From Lysobacter sp. (GTDB lineage: Bacteria; Pseudomonadota; Gammaproteobacteria; Xanthomonadales; Xanthomonadaceae): a DNA stretch of 64,000 bases. Positions 19,431 through 29,082 of this stretch are shown piece after piece. The first letter of the stretch is position 1. The number at the start of each line of letters is the position of its first letter. The DNA lies in the NCBI GenBank assembly GCA_008015835.1, contig SSGH01000005.1, positions 98,111 through 162,110 on the forward strand. The letters are read 5' to 3'. The position numbers were made by a program, and so were the translations under genes. Below the pieces are notes generated by a model. It was not told the origin of the DNA, ran no database searches, and saw only the letters and a list, made by a program, of their open reading frames with translations.

Positions 19431-20276
19431 TCATCGACGTTTCGTCGGCCGTTTTCCGAGCGTTCGTGGCGCGCGCGTCGGTTCTGCGTCGGCGCGAACG
19501 TCGTCGCTGATGGACGATTCGGGACGCGCCGCGGTCGTCAACGCCGCCAGCAATTGCCGCGGCCGGGGGCCCTCGCCGATCCGCACATGCTCGCAGCCCA
19601 AGTCGCGCGCGAGCTGCGCGAGCCGCGCGCTGGCCGCGACGACGCGCGCTTCGCGCAAACGCGCGACGATCTCGGCGGGCGCGATCTCGAAGAGGCGCTG
19701 CAGCGCCTCGCCGCTGCTCAGCGGCACGGCCCACGGCTCTGGCGCATCGCGCAGGCGCGTCCACGTCGCGGCGCTCGGCGTCGTCGTCGCGCGGGCGTAG
19801 ACATCGGCGCGCAGCACGGTCGCGCCGCGCGCGCGCAGCGTGGGGGCGATGCGATCGCGCCCGCCCGGCGCGGTGAGCAATCCGATGCGCCGCCCGGCCG
19901 CGTCGGCCAAGCCGGGCAGGGCGAGCAAGCCCTCGCTGTCGGCGCGCGCCGGAATCTCGACCCGCGCGACGCCGGCCCGTCGCAATGCCGTCGCGGTCCC
20001 GCCGCCGACCGCGTACCAGCGCTGGCCGCGTCGCGGGCGCAACGGCTGCAGCGCCGCGGCCGCGCGCGCCGCGGCGGGGCTGGTGACGATCACCGCGTCG
20101 GCGGCCAACGCATCGCGCAGGGCGGCGCGGGCGTCGGCATCGTCGCGCGGCGCGATCCGCCAGGGCGAGCACGCGACCGTGCGCCAACCCAACGCCGCCG
20201 CCGCGCGCCGCAGCGCGGCGTGATCGCCGGTCGGGCGTAGCGAGACGACGGTGTAGGATTCGCGGCGCGCGGGCAT
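19431..20276 (-). CDS. hemD: Uroporphyrinogen-III synthase
   Basis: VVSLRP.G.., VIVTSPAAARA, YAVGGGTATALRRAG and synteny with hemX and hemY. Confidence 0.82.
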   Translation of the reverse strand: MPARRESYTVVSLRPTGDHAALRRAAAALGWRTVACSPWRIAPRDDADARAALRDALAADAVIVTSPAAARAAAALQPLRPRRGQRWYAVGGGTATALRRAGVARVEIPARADSEGLLALPGLADAAGRRIGLLTAPGGRDRIAPTLRARGATVLRADVYARATTTPSAATWTRLRDAPEPWAVPLSSGEALQRLFEIAPAEIVARLREARVVAASARLAQLARDLGCEHVRIGEGPRPRQLLAALTTAARPESSISDDVRADAEPTRAPRTLGKRPTKRR

Positions 20277-20467
20277 CGGCGCAGCTTGCGGATTCGTCGC
20301 CGCAGCCGCAAGGCGGGTCGACTGCGGTGGCTCTGCGTCGCGGCCGTGCTCTTTCGTCGCCGGAGTTCGTCGCTCGAAGTTCGTCGTCGTCCGATTCGTC
20401 CCCGTCCACGCCCACCTGTTCGACGCGGCGCTTCCACACCGCCACCTTCCGAGATCGCCGCCCGCGC

Positions 20468-20992
20468 ATGACGACCGACGCCTCCGCCTCCCACGCCGCC
20501 GACGCGCAGGCCGCGCACGACGATGCCCTCAGCGCGCCAGCGCTGCGCCGGCTCGAAGCCGAATTGCTGGCGATGCCGCCGGTGGCGGCGCTCGCGCTGC
20601 GCGTCGACGATTACGATGGCGATACGCTGCGGCTCAGCGCGCCGCTGGCGGCCAACGTCAACGACAAGGGCTGCGCCTTCGGCGGCAGCCTGGTGTCGCT
20701 GATGACCCTGGCCGGCTGGGGCCTGGTTACCGCGAAACTGCTGGACGCCGGTCTCGACGCCGAGGTGTACGTGGCCGATAGCGAGGTGCGTTATCGTGCG
20801 CCGCTGTACGCCGATCTGCGCGCCGTCGCCGCGTTGGCCGCCGGCGCGGACTGGCCGGCCTTCGTCGCCACGCTGCGCGAACGCGGCAAATCGCGGCTGG
20901 AGGTGCTCGCCCGCATCGACACGCCCGAGGGCGCGGTGGCCTGCGAAAGCCGTTCACGCTTCGTCGCCAAGCGGCGCCCCGCGACGGAGTAG
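20468..20992 (+). CDS. YiiD C-terminal/DUF4442-like thioesterase
   Basis: LRLSAPLAANVNDKGCAFGGSLVSLMTLAGWGLVTAKLLDAGLDAEVYVADSEVRYRAPL, hotdog-like. Confidence 0.75.
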   Translation: MTTDASASHAADAQAAHDDALSAPALRRLEAELLAMPPVAALALRVDDYDGDTLRLSAPLAANVNDKGCAFGGSLVSLMTLAGWGLVTAKLLDAGLDAEVYVADSEVRYRAPLYADLRAVAALAAGADWPAFVATLRERGKSRLEVLARIDTPEGAVACESRSRFVAKRRPATE

Positions 20993-21031
20993 GATGCGTC
21001 GGTCGTCCCGACCCGTTCGCCGAGTCTTCTC

Positions 21032-21466
21032 ATGCCCGCACCGCTGCGCTCGCTGTTCCTGTGTCTGCTCGGCTTGTCGATTCTGCTCGCCCCCCAGGGC
21101 GCGCTCGCGCAACGGATCAAGCAGGCCAAGCTGCTGGAGCAACTGCAGGAAGACTATTCCAAGGCCATCCGCTGGAACGATTTCGAAGGCGCATGGACCG
21201 TGCTGGACCCGGCTTACCGCGAGGCCCATCCGGTCACCGACGCCGAGTTCTCCCGCTACGAACAGATCCAAGTCACCGCCTTCGAGGCCCTGGACTCGCG
21301 CGTGTTGCCCGACGGCAGCGTGGAGCGCGCCGTGCGCGTCGAATTGGTCAGCCGCCATACGCTGACCCAGAGAACCCAGCGCTTCACCGAACTTTGGCGT
21401 TACGACCCCAAAACCAAGCGGTGGTGGCTCGCCAGCGGCCTGCCGGATTTTTGGGACGGGCGCTGA
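21032..21466 (+). CDS. Hypothetical exported protein
   Basis: Signal peptide MPAPLRSLFLCLLGLSILLAPQGALAQ. Clean ORF. Confidence 0.7.
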   Translation: MPAPLRSLFLCLLGLSILLAPQGALAQRIKQAKLLEQLQEDYSKAIRWNDFEGAWTVLDPAYREAHPVTDAEFSRYEQIQVTAFEALDSRVLPDGSVERAVRVELVSRHTLTQRTQRFTELWRYDPKTKRWWLASGLPDFWDGR

Positions 21467-21594
21467 GGGCGCATCGGCGTTCGACCGCGGGCGGCCGGAT
21501 TCGCACGCGTCCCGCCGCGCGACCTCGCTCGGTTTTGCGTCGCATGCGCGGACAGGCGACAATTCGCGCCCCCTGATCGCGCCTGGCTTCCGAC

Positions 21595-22032
21595 GTGGAT
21601 TACGAAACCCTGACGGCCTTCATCGGCCGCCACCCCCTGCTGGGCATGGGCCTGGTCGGCCTGACCGTCGCCATCATCATCAACGAGCTGTCGCCGCTGT
21701 TCCGCGGCTACAAAGCGCTGCGGCCGGGCGAATTGACCGCGCTGATCAATCGCGACGAGGCGCTGGTCGTCGATATCCGCGCCTACGCCGATTTCGAGAA
21801 GGGCCATATCGCCGGGTCCAAGAACGTGCTGCCCAGCCAATTCGACCCGGACAGCAAGCTGCTCGCCGGCGCCAAGGAATCGCCGGTGGTGGTGGTGTGC
21901 TACCGCGGCGTCAGCGCCAGCGGCGTCGCCCGTCAGCTCAAGCGCGCCGGATTCGCCCAGGTCAGCATCCTCGATGGCGGGATCGAGGCCTGGCAAAGCG
22001 CCGATCTGCCGCTGGTCAAAGGCCGCGGCTGA
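21595..22032 (+). CDS. Rhodanese-like domain protein, membrane-anchored
   Basis: GTG start. VVDIRAYADFEKGHIAGSKNVLP...VVVCYRGVSASGVARQLKRAGF..ILDGGIEAW. Confidence 0.9.
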   Translation: MDYETLTAFIGRHPLLGMGLVGLTVAIIINELSPLFRGYKALRPGELTALINRDEALVVDIRAYADFEKGHIAGSKNVLPSQFDPDSKLLAGAKESPVVVVCYRGVSASGVARQLKRAGFAQVSILDGGIEAWQSADLPLVKGRG

Positions 22033-22302
22033 GCTCTCGGGGGCGCGCCGGGCATCGGTTCGGCCCGCTCCGCGATCGAGGCGTCGCCGGACGTCCATCG
22101 AAGTTCGCTCGATTCGATCCTTCCGTCGTCTCGCGCCGCCTTGTAAACCCGCTCCCCCGCGCCCAGATCGGTGTCGCGATGGGCTCGGCCGACGAGATCG
22201 ACCCCCTCCGCGCGGCCTCGACGGCCATGCGATAATCGGCCTCTTTGCGCGGTTCGCCGCGTCCGCCGTCTTCCTTCATTCCGACTTTCCAGGAGTTCCG
22301 CC

Positions 22303-22806
22303 ATGTCCGAACCCGTCGCCAACGGCGCCGCCGCCGAAGCCACCGGCCCCACCTTCTCGGTCGAGAAGATCTACGTCAAAGACGTGTCCTTCGAAGCCCC
22401 CGGCGCGCCGCAGGTGTTCAGCGAACAGGGCCAGCCCAGCCTGGAAATGAACCTGAACCAGCGCGTGCAGCGCGTGGCCGACGCGCTGTTCGAAGTCGAG
22501 CTCGGCGTCACCCTGACCTGCAAGCTGGTCGATAAGACCGTGTACCTGGTGGAAGTGCGCCAAGCCGGCCTGTTCGGCCTCAACGGCTTCGACGAGCAGA
22601 CCCTCGACGCCATGCTCGGCGTGCATTGCCCCGGCATTCTGTACCCGTACGCCCGTCAGACCATCAGCGACATGATCACGGCCGGCGGCTTCCCGCCGTT
22701 CCTGCTGCAGCCGATCAACTTCGAAGGCCTGTACGCCGAAGGTCTGCGTCAGCGCCAAGCGCAGGCCCAGGCCGGTACGTTCGGCGACGTGGCCGGCAAC
22801 GCCTAA
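22303..22806 (+). CDS. secB: Protein-export chaperone SecB
   Basis: [22 protein letters not shown]...[42 protein letters not shown]. Confidence 0.97.
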   Translation: MSEPVANGAAAEATGPTFSVEKIYVKDVSFEAPGAPQVFSEQGQPSLEMNLNQRVQRVADALFEVELGVTLTCKLVDKTVYLVEVRQAGLFGLNGFDEQTLDAMLGVHCPGILYPYARQTISDMITAGGFPPFLLQPINFEGLYAEGLRQRQAQAQAGTFGDVAGNA

Positions 22807-22831
22807 GCGGTCGCAGGCTGCGGTCGTTCCG

Positions 22832-23893
22832 ATGCCGCACTCCGCCGCGACGCCCGACTCCGCCGCGCGCCCGTCCGCTCCTGCGGTCGCGGTGCTCGGC
22901 GCGGGCTCCTGGGGCACCGCGCTGGCCGCGCTGATCGCGCGGCACGGTTACCCGACGGTGCTGTGGGGCCGCGATGCCGCCACCGTGGCGAGCATCGACG
23001 AGCGCCACGAAAATGCCCGGTACCTGCCGGGCATCGCCTTACCCGACACCCTTCGCGCCACCACCGATTCGGCCGCCGCCCTGCGCGGCTGCGATCTGGT
23101 GCTGGTGGTCGTGCCCTCGCACGCCTTCGCCGAAACCCTGCGCGAGCTCGCCCCGCTGCGTCCGGCCCACGCCGGGGTGGCCTGGGCGACCAAGGGCTTC
23201 GAACCCGGTTCGGGCCGGTTCCTGCATGAAGTCGCGGCCGAGATCCTGCCCGACGACGTGCCGTTGGCCGTGGTCACCGGCCCGTCGTTCGCGAAGGAAG
23301 TCGCCGCCGGCCTACCGACCGCGCTCACCGTGCATTCGGACACCGCCGCGTTCGCGCAGCGGGTCGCCGAAGTGTTGCACGGTCCGGCATTTCGCGCCTA
23401 CACCGGCGACGACATGCTGGGCGCCGAACTCGGCGGCGCGATGAAGAACGTGCTGGCGGTGGCCACCGGCGTCGCCGACGGCATGAATTTGGGCCTCAAC
23501 GCCCGCGCCGGGCTGATCACGCGCGGCCTCAACGAAATGCTGCGCTTGAACGTCGCGATCGGCGGCAAGGCCGAAACCCTGATGGGTCTCGCCGGTCTCG
23601 GCGATTTGGTGCTGACTTGCACCGGCGACCTCTCGCGCAACCGCCGCCTGGGCCTCGCGCTCGGCCTCGGCCAATCGATCGACGATGCGGTGCGCGAAAT
23701 CGGCCAAGTGGTCGAATCCATCCAAACCGCGGACGAAGTGATGCGCCAAGCGCAGCGTCACGGCGTCGAGCTGCCGATCTCCAGCACCGTGCGCGACGTG
23801 CTTAACGGTGAGATCACGCCGGTCGATGGCCTGAAACGGCTGATGTCGCGCGAACAGAAGCCCGAGTACCCGCAGGGCCTGTTCCGCGATTGA
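22832..23893 (+). CDS. gpsA: NAD(P)H-dependent glycerol-3-phosphate dehydrogenase
   Basis: [54 protein letters not shown]. Confidence 0.97.
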   Translation: MPHSAATPDSAARPSAPAVAVLGAGSWGTALAALIARHGYPTVLWGRDAATVASIDERHENARYLPGIALPDTLRATTDSAAALRGCDLVLVVVPSHAFAETLRELAPLRPAHAGVAWATKGFEPGSGRFLHEVAAEILPDDVPLAVVTGPSFAKEVAAGLPTALTVHSDTAAFAQRVAEVLHGPAFRAYTGDDMLGAELGGAMKNVLAVATGVADGMNLGLNARAGLITRGLNEMLRLNVAIGGKAETLMGLAGLGDLVLTCTGDLSRNRRLGLALGLGQSIDDAVREIGQVVESIQTADEVMRQAQRHGVELPISSTVRDVLNGEITPVDGLKRLMSREQKPEYPQGLFRD

Positions 23894-23949
23894 CGTTCGG
23901 CGGTCGCCGTCGACGCCGCTCCCGCGCGACCGCCTTCCGGCGACGCTAA

Positions 23950-23982
23950 CGAAAAAACCCGGCGAAATGCCGGGTTTTTTCG
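23950..23982. terminator. Bidirectional Rho-independent terminator
   Basis: cgaaaaaacccggc-gaaat-gccgggttttttcg, between convergent gpsA and 24020..24607(-). Confidence 0.92.
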
Positions 23983-24019
23983 TGGCTGCGCGGTCGAAAC
24001 GCGCGCGGTGCGGGTGCGA

Positions 24020-24607
24020 TCAGAAGCTGGCGCGCACGCCGATGTTGAAGCGCTTCACGTCGCCGCCGGCGTCGAATTCGCCGACCAAGCCCCAGGTCTC
24101 GTTCAGAACTACGTGCATCCCCAGCGTGCCGACCGCATCGCCTTCGTAGAGGCCGCCGTCGACGTAGTTCGCCTTCACCCAGCCCTCGACGCTGTTCGAC
24201 AGCGCGCCGCGCACGCCGACGCCGATGCGAGTGTTGTTCTTCACGTCCTTATTGTCGCCGTCGTCGAATTCCTGGTGCTGGAACGTGGCGTCGGCGATGA
24301 AATCGACGTTGTCGGCGAAGTTGTAGCGGTAGCCCAGGCCCAGTTCGAGCTCGGTCAGATCGATGTCGACCGGCAGGTCGCTGCTCTTACCGAACGTCAG
24401 GCCGCCGTGGAACGACAGGTTGTCGTTCATTTCGACCGAGCTGCGGATGTAGGCGCCGTCGAAATCGAAATTGTCGACCGCGTCGTTGTCGATGCTCAGG
24501 CGCTTGAAGCCGCCTTCGACGTAGGTGTAGCTGCCCAGGCTGTCGCGGGCGGACGCGGCGAACGGGAGGAGCGCCAGGACCAGCGCGGCGGCGAGTTGCT
24601 TCTTCAT
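24020..24607 (-). CDS. Outer-membrane beta-barrel protein, divergent Ax21-family-like
   Basis: Signal peptide MKKQLAAALVLALLPFAASA. Alternating beta pattern, terminal aromatic (VRASF), co-linear with 25026..25586. Confidence 0.75.
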   Translation of the reverse strand: MKKQLAAALVLALLPFAASARDSLGSYTYVEGGFKRLSIDNDAVDNFDFDGAYIRSSVEMNDNLSFHGGLTFGKSSDLPVDIDLTELELGLGYRYNFADNVDFIADATFQHQEFDDGDNKDVKNNTRIGVGVRGALSNSVEGWVKANYVDGGLYEGDAVGTLGMHVVLNETWGLVGEFDAGGDVKRFNIGVRASF

Positions 24608-24777
24608 GAATGTCCCCAGTCTTTGGATACGTGTCGGTTCCGTGCGCGGAGGCGCAGACGCCAGAGTGTAGCGAAGCTCTCGCCGGTTTGGCGCGACCGA
24701 TGCCCGAAATCCCGGTCGAATGCGCGGTTCGGCGGCCCGATGGCGTGCGCAACAGGCCTGTCCGGCCCGCGCTGGAC

Positions 24778-24804
24778 GAAAAAAAGCCCGGCCGAAGCCG
24801 GGCT
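24778..24804 (-). terminator. Minus-strand terminator after the Ax21 gene
   Basis: Minus strand agcccggc-ttcg-gccgggct followed by ttttttt. Confidence 0.8.
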
Positions 24805-25025
24805 CGGGACGCGACGCGGGAAGCGCTGGAAGAGTCGCGTGTGCCGCACTTGGGGCGTGCGGCGGCCCTGCACGGGTGACGTTCCGGGTGGTGCCCGGAA
24901 GGCGTCGGCCGGGGAGACCCGACCGACTGGGGGGATCATACCCGCTCGGCGGCGCCCGTCGGGGGGCGCCGGACGACGGCCGGTGCGGCGCGTCGTCGGC
25001 GGTGTCGCCGTGTTCCGGGCGACGT

Positions 25026-25586
25026 TTACCAACTGAAGCGCGGGCCGACGAACCACTGCGCGTCGCCGTCGGCGAATTTCACGTCGCCGTTGAGGCCCCA
25101 GTTCTGGTTGAACTTCACGTTCGCGCCCAAGCGCCCGTAGAAGTCGCCGTCGATGTCCTCGTAGTCTTCGTAACCGGCGAAGGCGTAGGCGTCCACGTGG
25201 GTGCCCAGCGCGCCGCGCACGCCCGCTTCGGCGCTGTAGCCGTCGAAATCGAGGTTGCTGCCGGCGTCGAGCTTCTCGTAGGCGATGCGGGTGACCAGAT
25301 CGACCTTCGGGGTCAGTTCCTGGTTATAGCCCACGCCGACGCGCCACTGGTCGAAATCGATGTTGGTGTTATCGATCTCCTGGTTGCTATAGCCGCCGAA
25401 CAGATGGAAGTTCGGGTGCACCGCGACCGAGCCGTCGATGCCGAAACCGTCGGCGTCGGGCGCGCCGTCGTTGTTGTTGGTGGCGACGTAGCCGCCCTGC
25501 ACGTGGTTGTAGGAAACGCCCTCGGCGGCGGACGCCGCGAACGGGAGAGCGGCCAGCAAAGTCAGGGCGAGCACAGAACGCTTCAT
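25026..25586 (-). CDS. Ax21-family outer-membrane beta-barrel protein
   Basis: MKRSVLALTLLAALPFAASAAEGVSYNHVQGGYV...PNFHLFGGYSNQEIDNTNIDFDQWRVGVGYNQEL..GDFYGRLGANVKFNQNWGLNGDVKFADGDAQWFVGPRFSW matches the Ax21 family from memory. Confidence 0.88.
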   Translation of the reverse strand: MKRSVLALTLLAALPFAASAAEGVSYNHVQGGYVATNNNDGAPDADGFGIDGSVAVHPNFHLFGGYSNQEIDNTNIDFDQWRVGVGYNQELTPKVDLVTRIAYEKLDAGSNLDFDGYSAEAGVRGALGTHVDAYAFAGYEDYEDIDGDFYGRLGANVKFNQNWGLNGDVKFADGDAQWFVGPRFSW

Positions 25587-25910
25587 GAGGAACCTCGTTG
25601 TCTTGTGGGGGCCGATGCCGGCGGCGAGAGAGGGGAGGGGACCACCGCCGGCATCGGTGAGGCGCATTCTCACCATCGCCCAACAACGAAACCTTAATAT
25701 TGAACTGATCGGTACGGGAACTTTTTCGGTTCGTTCAGGTAGGGCCGCCCAGGCGGGGTGCCCTCGCAAAGGCCTGCGGCCGAATCGCGCGACAGAGCAC
25801 GGCGCGATGGAAAAGCGTGTGTGCGTCCGGGATTCGCGAAGGCGATGCGCGGAGGAGTCACTGGCCCGAGTCGGAGCGCCGTCGATACGATCGCCGCTGG
25901 ACGGCGGGAA

Positions 25911-26660
25911 TCAGCGCATGCCGCGGATGGCCGGCGTTGCGTTCGCGCTCTGCCCGCAGCGCAAAAACCGCGAGCGAGCGAGCCAATCGCGGTCGGGGTA
26001 ATACGCGAAGACGAGTTGGCCGTCTTTCAGCGTGTCGATCAGCGGCTGCGCCACCGCCGGACGCAGCGCAGGGCAGCCGTGGCTGCGGCCGAGGCGGCCC
26101 TGCACGAGGGCCTGCGAGGGATTCACGTACGGCGCGCCGTGGATCACGATGGCGCGGTCGCGCGCGCGGTCGTTGAAGCCGGGTTCCAGGCCGTCCATGC
26201 GCAGCGAATAGCCGTTGCCGCCGACGTAGGTCTCGGCGGTGGCGAATAGGCCCAGGCTGGATTGGTAACTGCCATCGCGATTGGAGAACGCGGTCGCGAA
26301 GTTTTCGCCGCTGCCGCGGCCATGGGCGACGTATTCGGCGTAGAGCAAGCGTTCGCGCTCCAGATCGAACACCCACAGCCGCGGTTCGGTGGACGGGCGC
26401 GAATAGTCGATCACCGCCAAGCGCGGGGCCTGCGCGATGGCGCCGGAGCGCAGCGCGCAGGCGCGGGCGTCGAGGGCCATCGCCAGCACATCGCGATCCA
26501 ACGCGGGCGCGGCCGTGTGCAGGCGTCGCAGCAGCGGGTCGACGGAAGGCGACACGGAGGCCACGACGGCCGAGGCGAGCGCGGGCTCGGCGCGATCGGA
26601 CGCGAAGGCGGCGGCGGCGAGCAGGCTCGCGGCCGCGCAGGCGAGGGCGGAACGGATCAT
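25911..26660 (-). CDS. Murein L,D-transpeptidase catalytic-domain family protein
   Basis: HGRGSG..FSNRDGSYQSSLGLFATAETYVGGNGYSLRMDGLEPGFNDRARDRAIVIHGAPYVN...GRLGRSHGCPALRP (SHGCxA active site). Confidence 0.88.
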   Translation of the reverse strand: MIRSALACAAASLLAAAAFASDRAEPALASAVVASVSPSVDPLLRRLHTAAPALDRDVLAMALDARACALRSGAIAQAPRLAVIDYSRPSTEPRLWVFDLERERLLYAEYVAHGRGSGENFATAFSNRDGSYQSSLGLFATAETYVGGNGYSLRMDGLEPGFNDRARDRAIVIHGAPYVNPSQALVQGRLGRSHGCPALRPAVAQPLIDTLKDGQLVFAYYPDRDWLARSRFLRCGQSANATPAIRGMR

Positions 26661-26851
26661 GGGCCCAGCATAGAACGGCCGCGCGCGTTTTCGCACGCCC
26701 TGCGGCCCACTCGAGATGCGGATTCGTGACCCCGGTCGCTCGAATCCACGGCCGAGCCGCGCGCGTCCGGCATCGCGTTTTGCTGAATAGGCGATACGGC
26801 CGGCGAGAACGGCCGTACGCTTCAGCGAGGCGCGGAACGCGTTCCGAGGTC

Positions 26852-28081
26852 TTAGTCGTTGGGCTTCGGTGCGTCGGCGGGTGGCGCGACAGGCGGCGTG
26901 GCGGAAGGCGCGGGAGACGGCGCGGCGGGCGGTCGCTCCGCGCTCAGCACCGTCATGCCGTCGTCGTCGTCGCGGGCGTGCAGGGCTTCGTCGGTGACGA
27001 TCAGCGTGGCGCCGGGGGTCAACGCGTCGTACACCGCGCGGGCGAATTCCGGCGCGATGCCGATGTCTCCGCGCGCCGCCGCGGCGAGCGTATCGCTGGG
27101 CGACGCGCCCGGCGTCGGTTTGGCCGCGCGCGCGGACAACGCCATCCAGCGCAGCGCGGGACGGTCGGGCACCACCGGGCTGGCGCCGTCGCCGCTGCCT
27201 TCCAGTAGCACATAGGCGCGCGTGCCGCGCGGCGGCTCCGCCGCGAAGAGCACAGGCGCCCGGCCGATCTCCACGCCGTTGCGCAACACCGCCAATTCGC
27301 GGTCGTGCGTGCTCATCACCAGCGTAATCGGCCCTTCGGGCGACAGTTCGGGCGTCCAGCGATACGCGGCGGTCGGCGCGGCGGCCGCGGAGGTGCGCAC
27401 GGCCCCGGTCTTCGAGTCGACCGGCGCGAACAAACCGGGGTAGGCGACCGTCGGCGCGTGCGAAGCCTCGTCGGCGATCACCACGGTCATGCCTTGGCTG
27501 GTGATGCCGAACAGTTTTTCCGAGAACGCATACGGCAAACGCACGCAGCCGTGCGAGGCCGGATAGTTCGGCACCTTACCCGCGTGCAGCGCCACGCCGT
27601 CCCAGGTCAACCGCTGCATGAACGGCATCGGCGCGTTGTCGTAGAGATTGGAATAGTGCTCGCGGCTTTTCTGCAGGATGGTGAACACACCGGTCGGCGT
27701 TTCGTAGCCGCGTTTGCCGGTGCTCACCGTCGAGACCGCGATGCGCACGCCGTTGCGATACACGTACGCGAGCTGTTCCGGCAGGCTGACCACGATCACC
27801 ACCGGGCCTTTCGGTGCGAGTTCGGGCATCCACAGATACTCGCCCGGGCGCAATTCGATGGACGACGGCGCGGGTGTCGCTTTCGGCGGTGCCGTTGGCG
27901 GCGAGCGCTTCGGCGGCTGCTTCGTCGCCGGTCGATTCGTCGGCGACGGCTGCGTCGCTGCTTGCGTCGTGGGCGCTTTCGTCGCCTCGGTTGCCGTCGG
28001 CGTTTGCGCGAACGCGCGCTCCGCAACGAATGCGCCGATCAACAGGAACGCACCGATCGATAGCGGAACGCCGAATCGCAT
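26852..28081 (-). CDS. L,D-transpeptidase (YkuD) family protein with C-terminal second module
   Basis: VIVVSLPEQLAYVYRNGVRIAVSTVSTGKRGYETPTGVFTI...LHAGKVPNYPASHGCVRLP. The second half resembles a degenerate copy lacking SHGC. Confidence 0.88.
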   Translation of the reverse strand: MRFGVPLSIGAFLLIGAFVAERAFAQTPTATEATKAPTTQAATQPSPTNRPATKQPPKRSPPTAPPKATPAPSSIELRPGEYLWMPELAPKGPVVIVVSLPEQLAYVYRNGVRIAVSTVSTGKRGYETPTGVFTILQKSREHYSNLYDNAPMPFMQRLTWDGVALHAGKVPNYPASHGCVRLPYAFSEKLFGITSQGMTVVIADEASHAPTVAYPGLFAPVDSKTGAVRTSAAAAPTAAYRWTPELSPEGPITLVMSTHDRELAVLRNGVEIGRAPVLFAAEPPRGTRAYVLLEGSGDGASPVVPDRPALRWMALSARAAKPTPGASPSDTLAAAARGDIGIAPEFARAVYDALTPGATLIVTDEALHARDDDDGMTVLSAERPPAAPSPAPSATPPVAPPADAPKPND

Positions 28082-28145
28082 TCCGCCGATGCGACCGTTG
28101 GCCGCAACGCCGCGCGTGAGCCTCGGCGCGCTCGCATCCGTTGGT

Positions 28146-28919
28146 TCAACGCGCGGTATAGCCGCCATCGATCGTCAACTCCGTACCGGTCACGAATTTC
28201 GATTCGTCGGAGATCAAGTACACCACACCCCAGGCGATATCGTCCGGTTCGCCCATGTGGCCCAGCGGATGCAGCGAGCCGACATCGCGCCGCGCGGCGT
28301 CCACATCGGTCGCGCCGCTGGCGCGCAGGTGATGTTCGACCATCGGCGTCCAGATGTACCCAGGATGCACCGAATTCACGCGGATGCGGTCCGGCGCGTA
28401 GATCATCGCGTCGGTTTTGCTCATCAAGCGCACCGCGCCTTTCGAGGCGTGATACGCGGGCACGTCCGGGGCGCCGACCAAGCCGTAGATCGACGAGAGA
28501 TTCACGATACTGCCGCCGCCCGCGGCTTTCAGATGCGGAATCGCGTGCTTGGTGCAGAAAAACACGCCTTTGACGTTCACCGCTTGCACCCGGTCCCACT
28601 CGGCTTCGGTGAGTTCGTGGGTGAGTTTGGTGGAGCCGGAGATGCCGGCATTGTTCACTAGCGCGTGCAGCGCGCCGAAACGTTCGACCGTCGCGTTCGT
28701 CGCATCGCGCACCGACGCTTCGTCGGCCACGTCGACATGCCAATACGCCGCTCGAACGCCGCGATCGCGCAGCGCGGCAGCGAGCGCTTCGCCTTCGGCG
28801 TCCAGCACGTCGAACAGCGCGATCGTCGCGCCTTCGTCGGCCAAGCGTTCGCAGCAGGCGCGGCCGATGCCGAGCGCGGCGCCGGTGACGATGCAGACTT
28901 TGTCGCGAACTCGGTGCAT
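28146..28919 (-). CDS. SDR family oxidoreductase
   Basis: KVCIVTGAALGIGRACCERLADEGA, HALVNNAGISG, YHASKGAV, TIDGGYTA. Confidence 0.92.
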   Translation of the reverse strand: MHRVRDKVCIVTGAALGIGRACCERLADEGATIALFDVLDAEGEALAAALRDRGVRAAYWHVDVADEASVRDATNATVERFGALHALVNNAGISGSTKLTHELTEAEWDRVQAVNVKGVFFCTKHAIPHLKAAGGGSIVNLSSIYGLVGAPDVPAYHASKGAVRLMSKTDAMIYAPDRIRVNSVHPGYIWTPMVEHHLRASGATDVDAARRDVGSLHPLGHMGEPDDIAWGVVYLISDESKFVTGTELTIDGGYTAR

Positions 28920-29042
28920 GGCGATCTCCTTCGGAATGCGCGGCAAGACGCGCAGAGGCGTGCGGCCCGGCGAACCGCCATTCAGATGCGGCGCGAGGTC
29001 TGAATATACCGATCAGTTCGCCGCGAGCGAGTCGTTCGCGTG

Positions 29043-29056
29043 TTGACCCGGGTCAA
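29043..29056. promoter_or_regulatory. Candidate FNR/DNR-type box TTGACCCGGGTCAA
   Basis: Perfect TTGAC-N4-GTCAA palindrome upstream of SDR gene 28146..28919(-). Confidence 0.5.
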
Positions 29057-29082
29057 TGCAGCGCGCTTCGGCGCGCCGCGAT

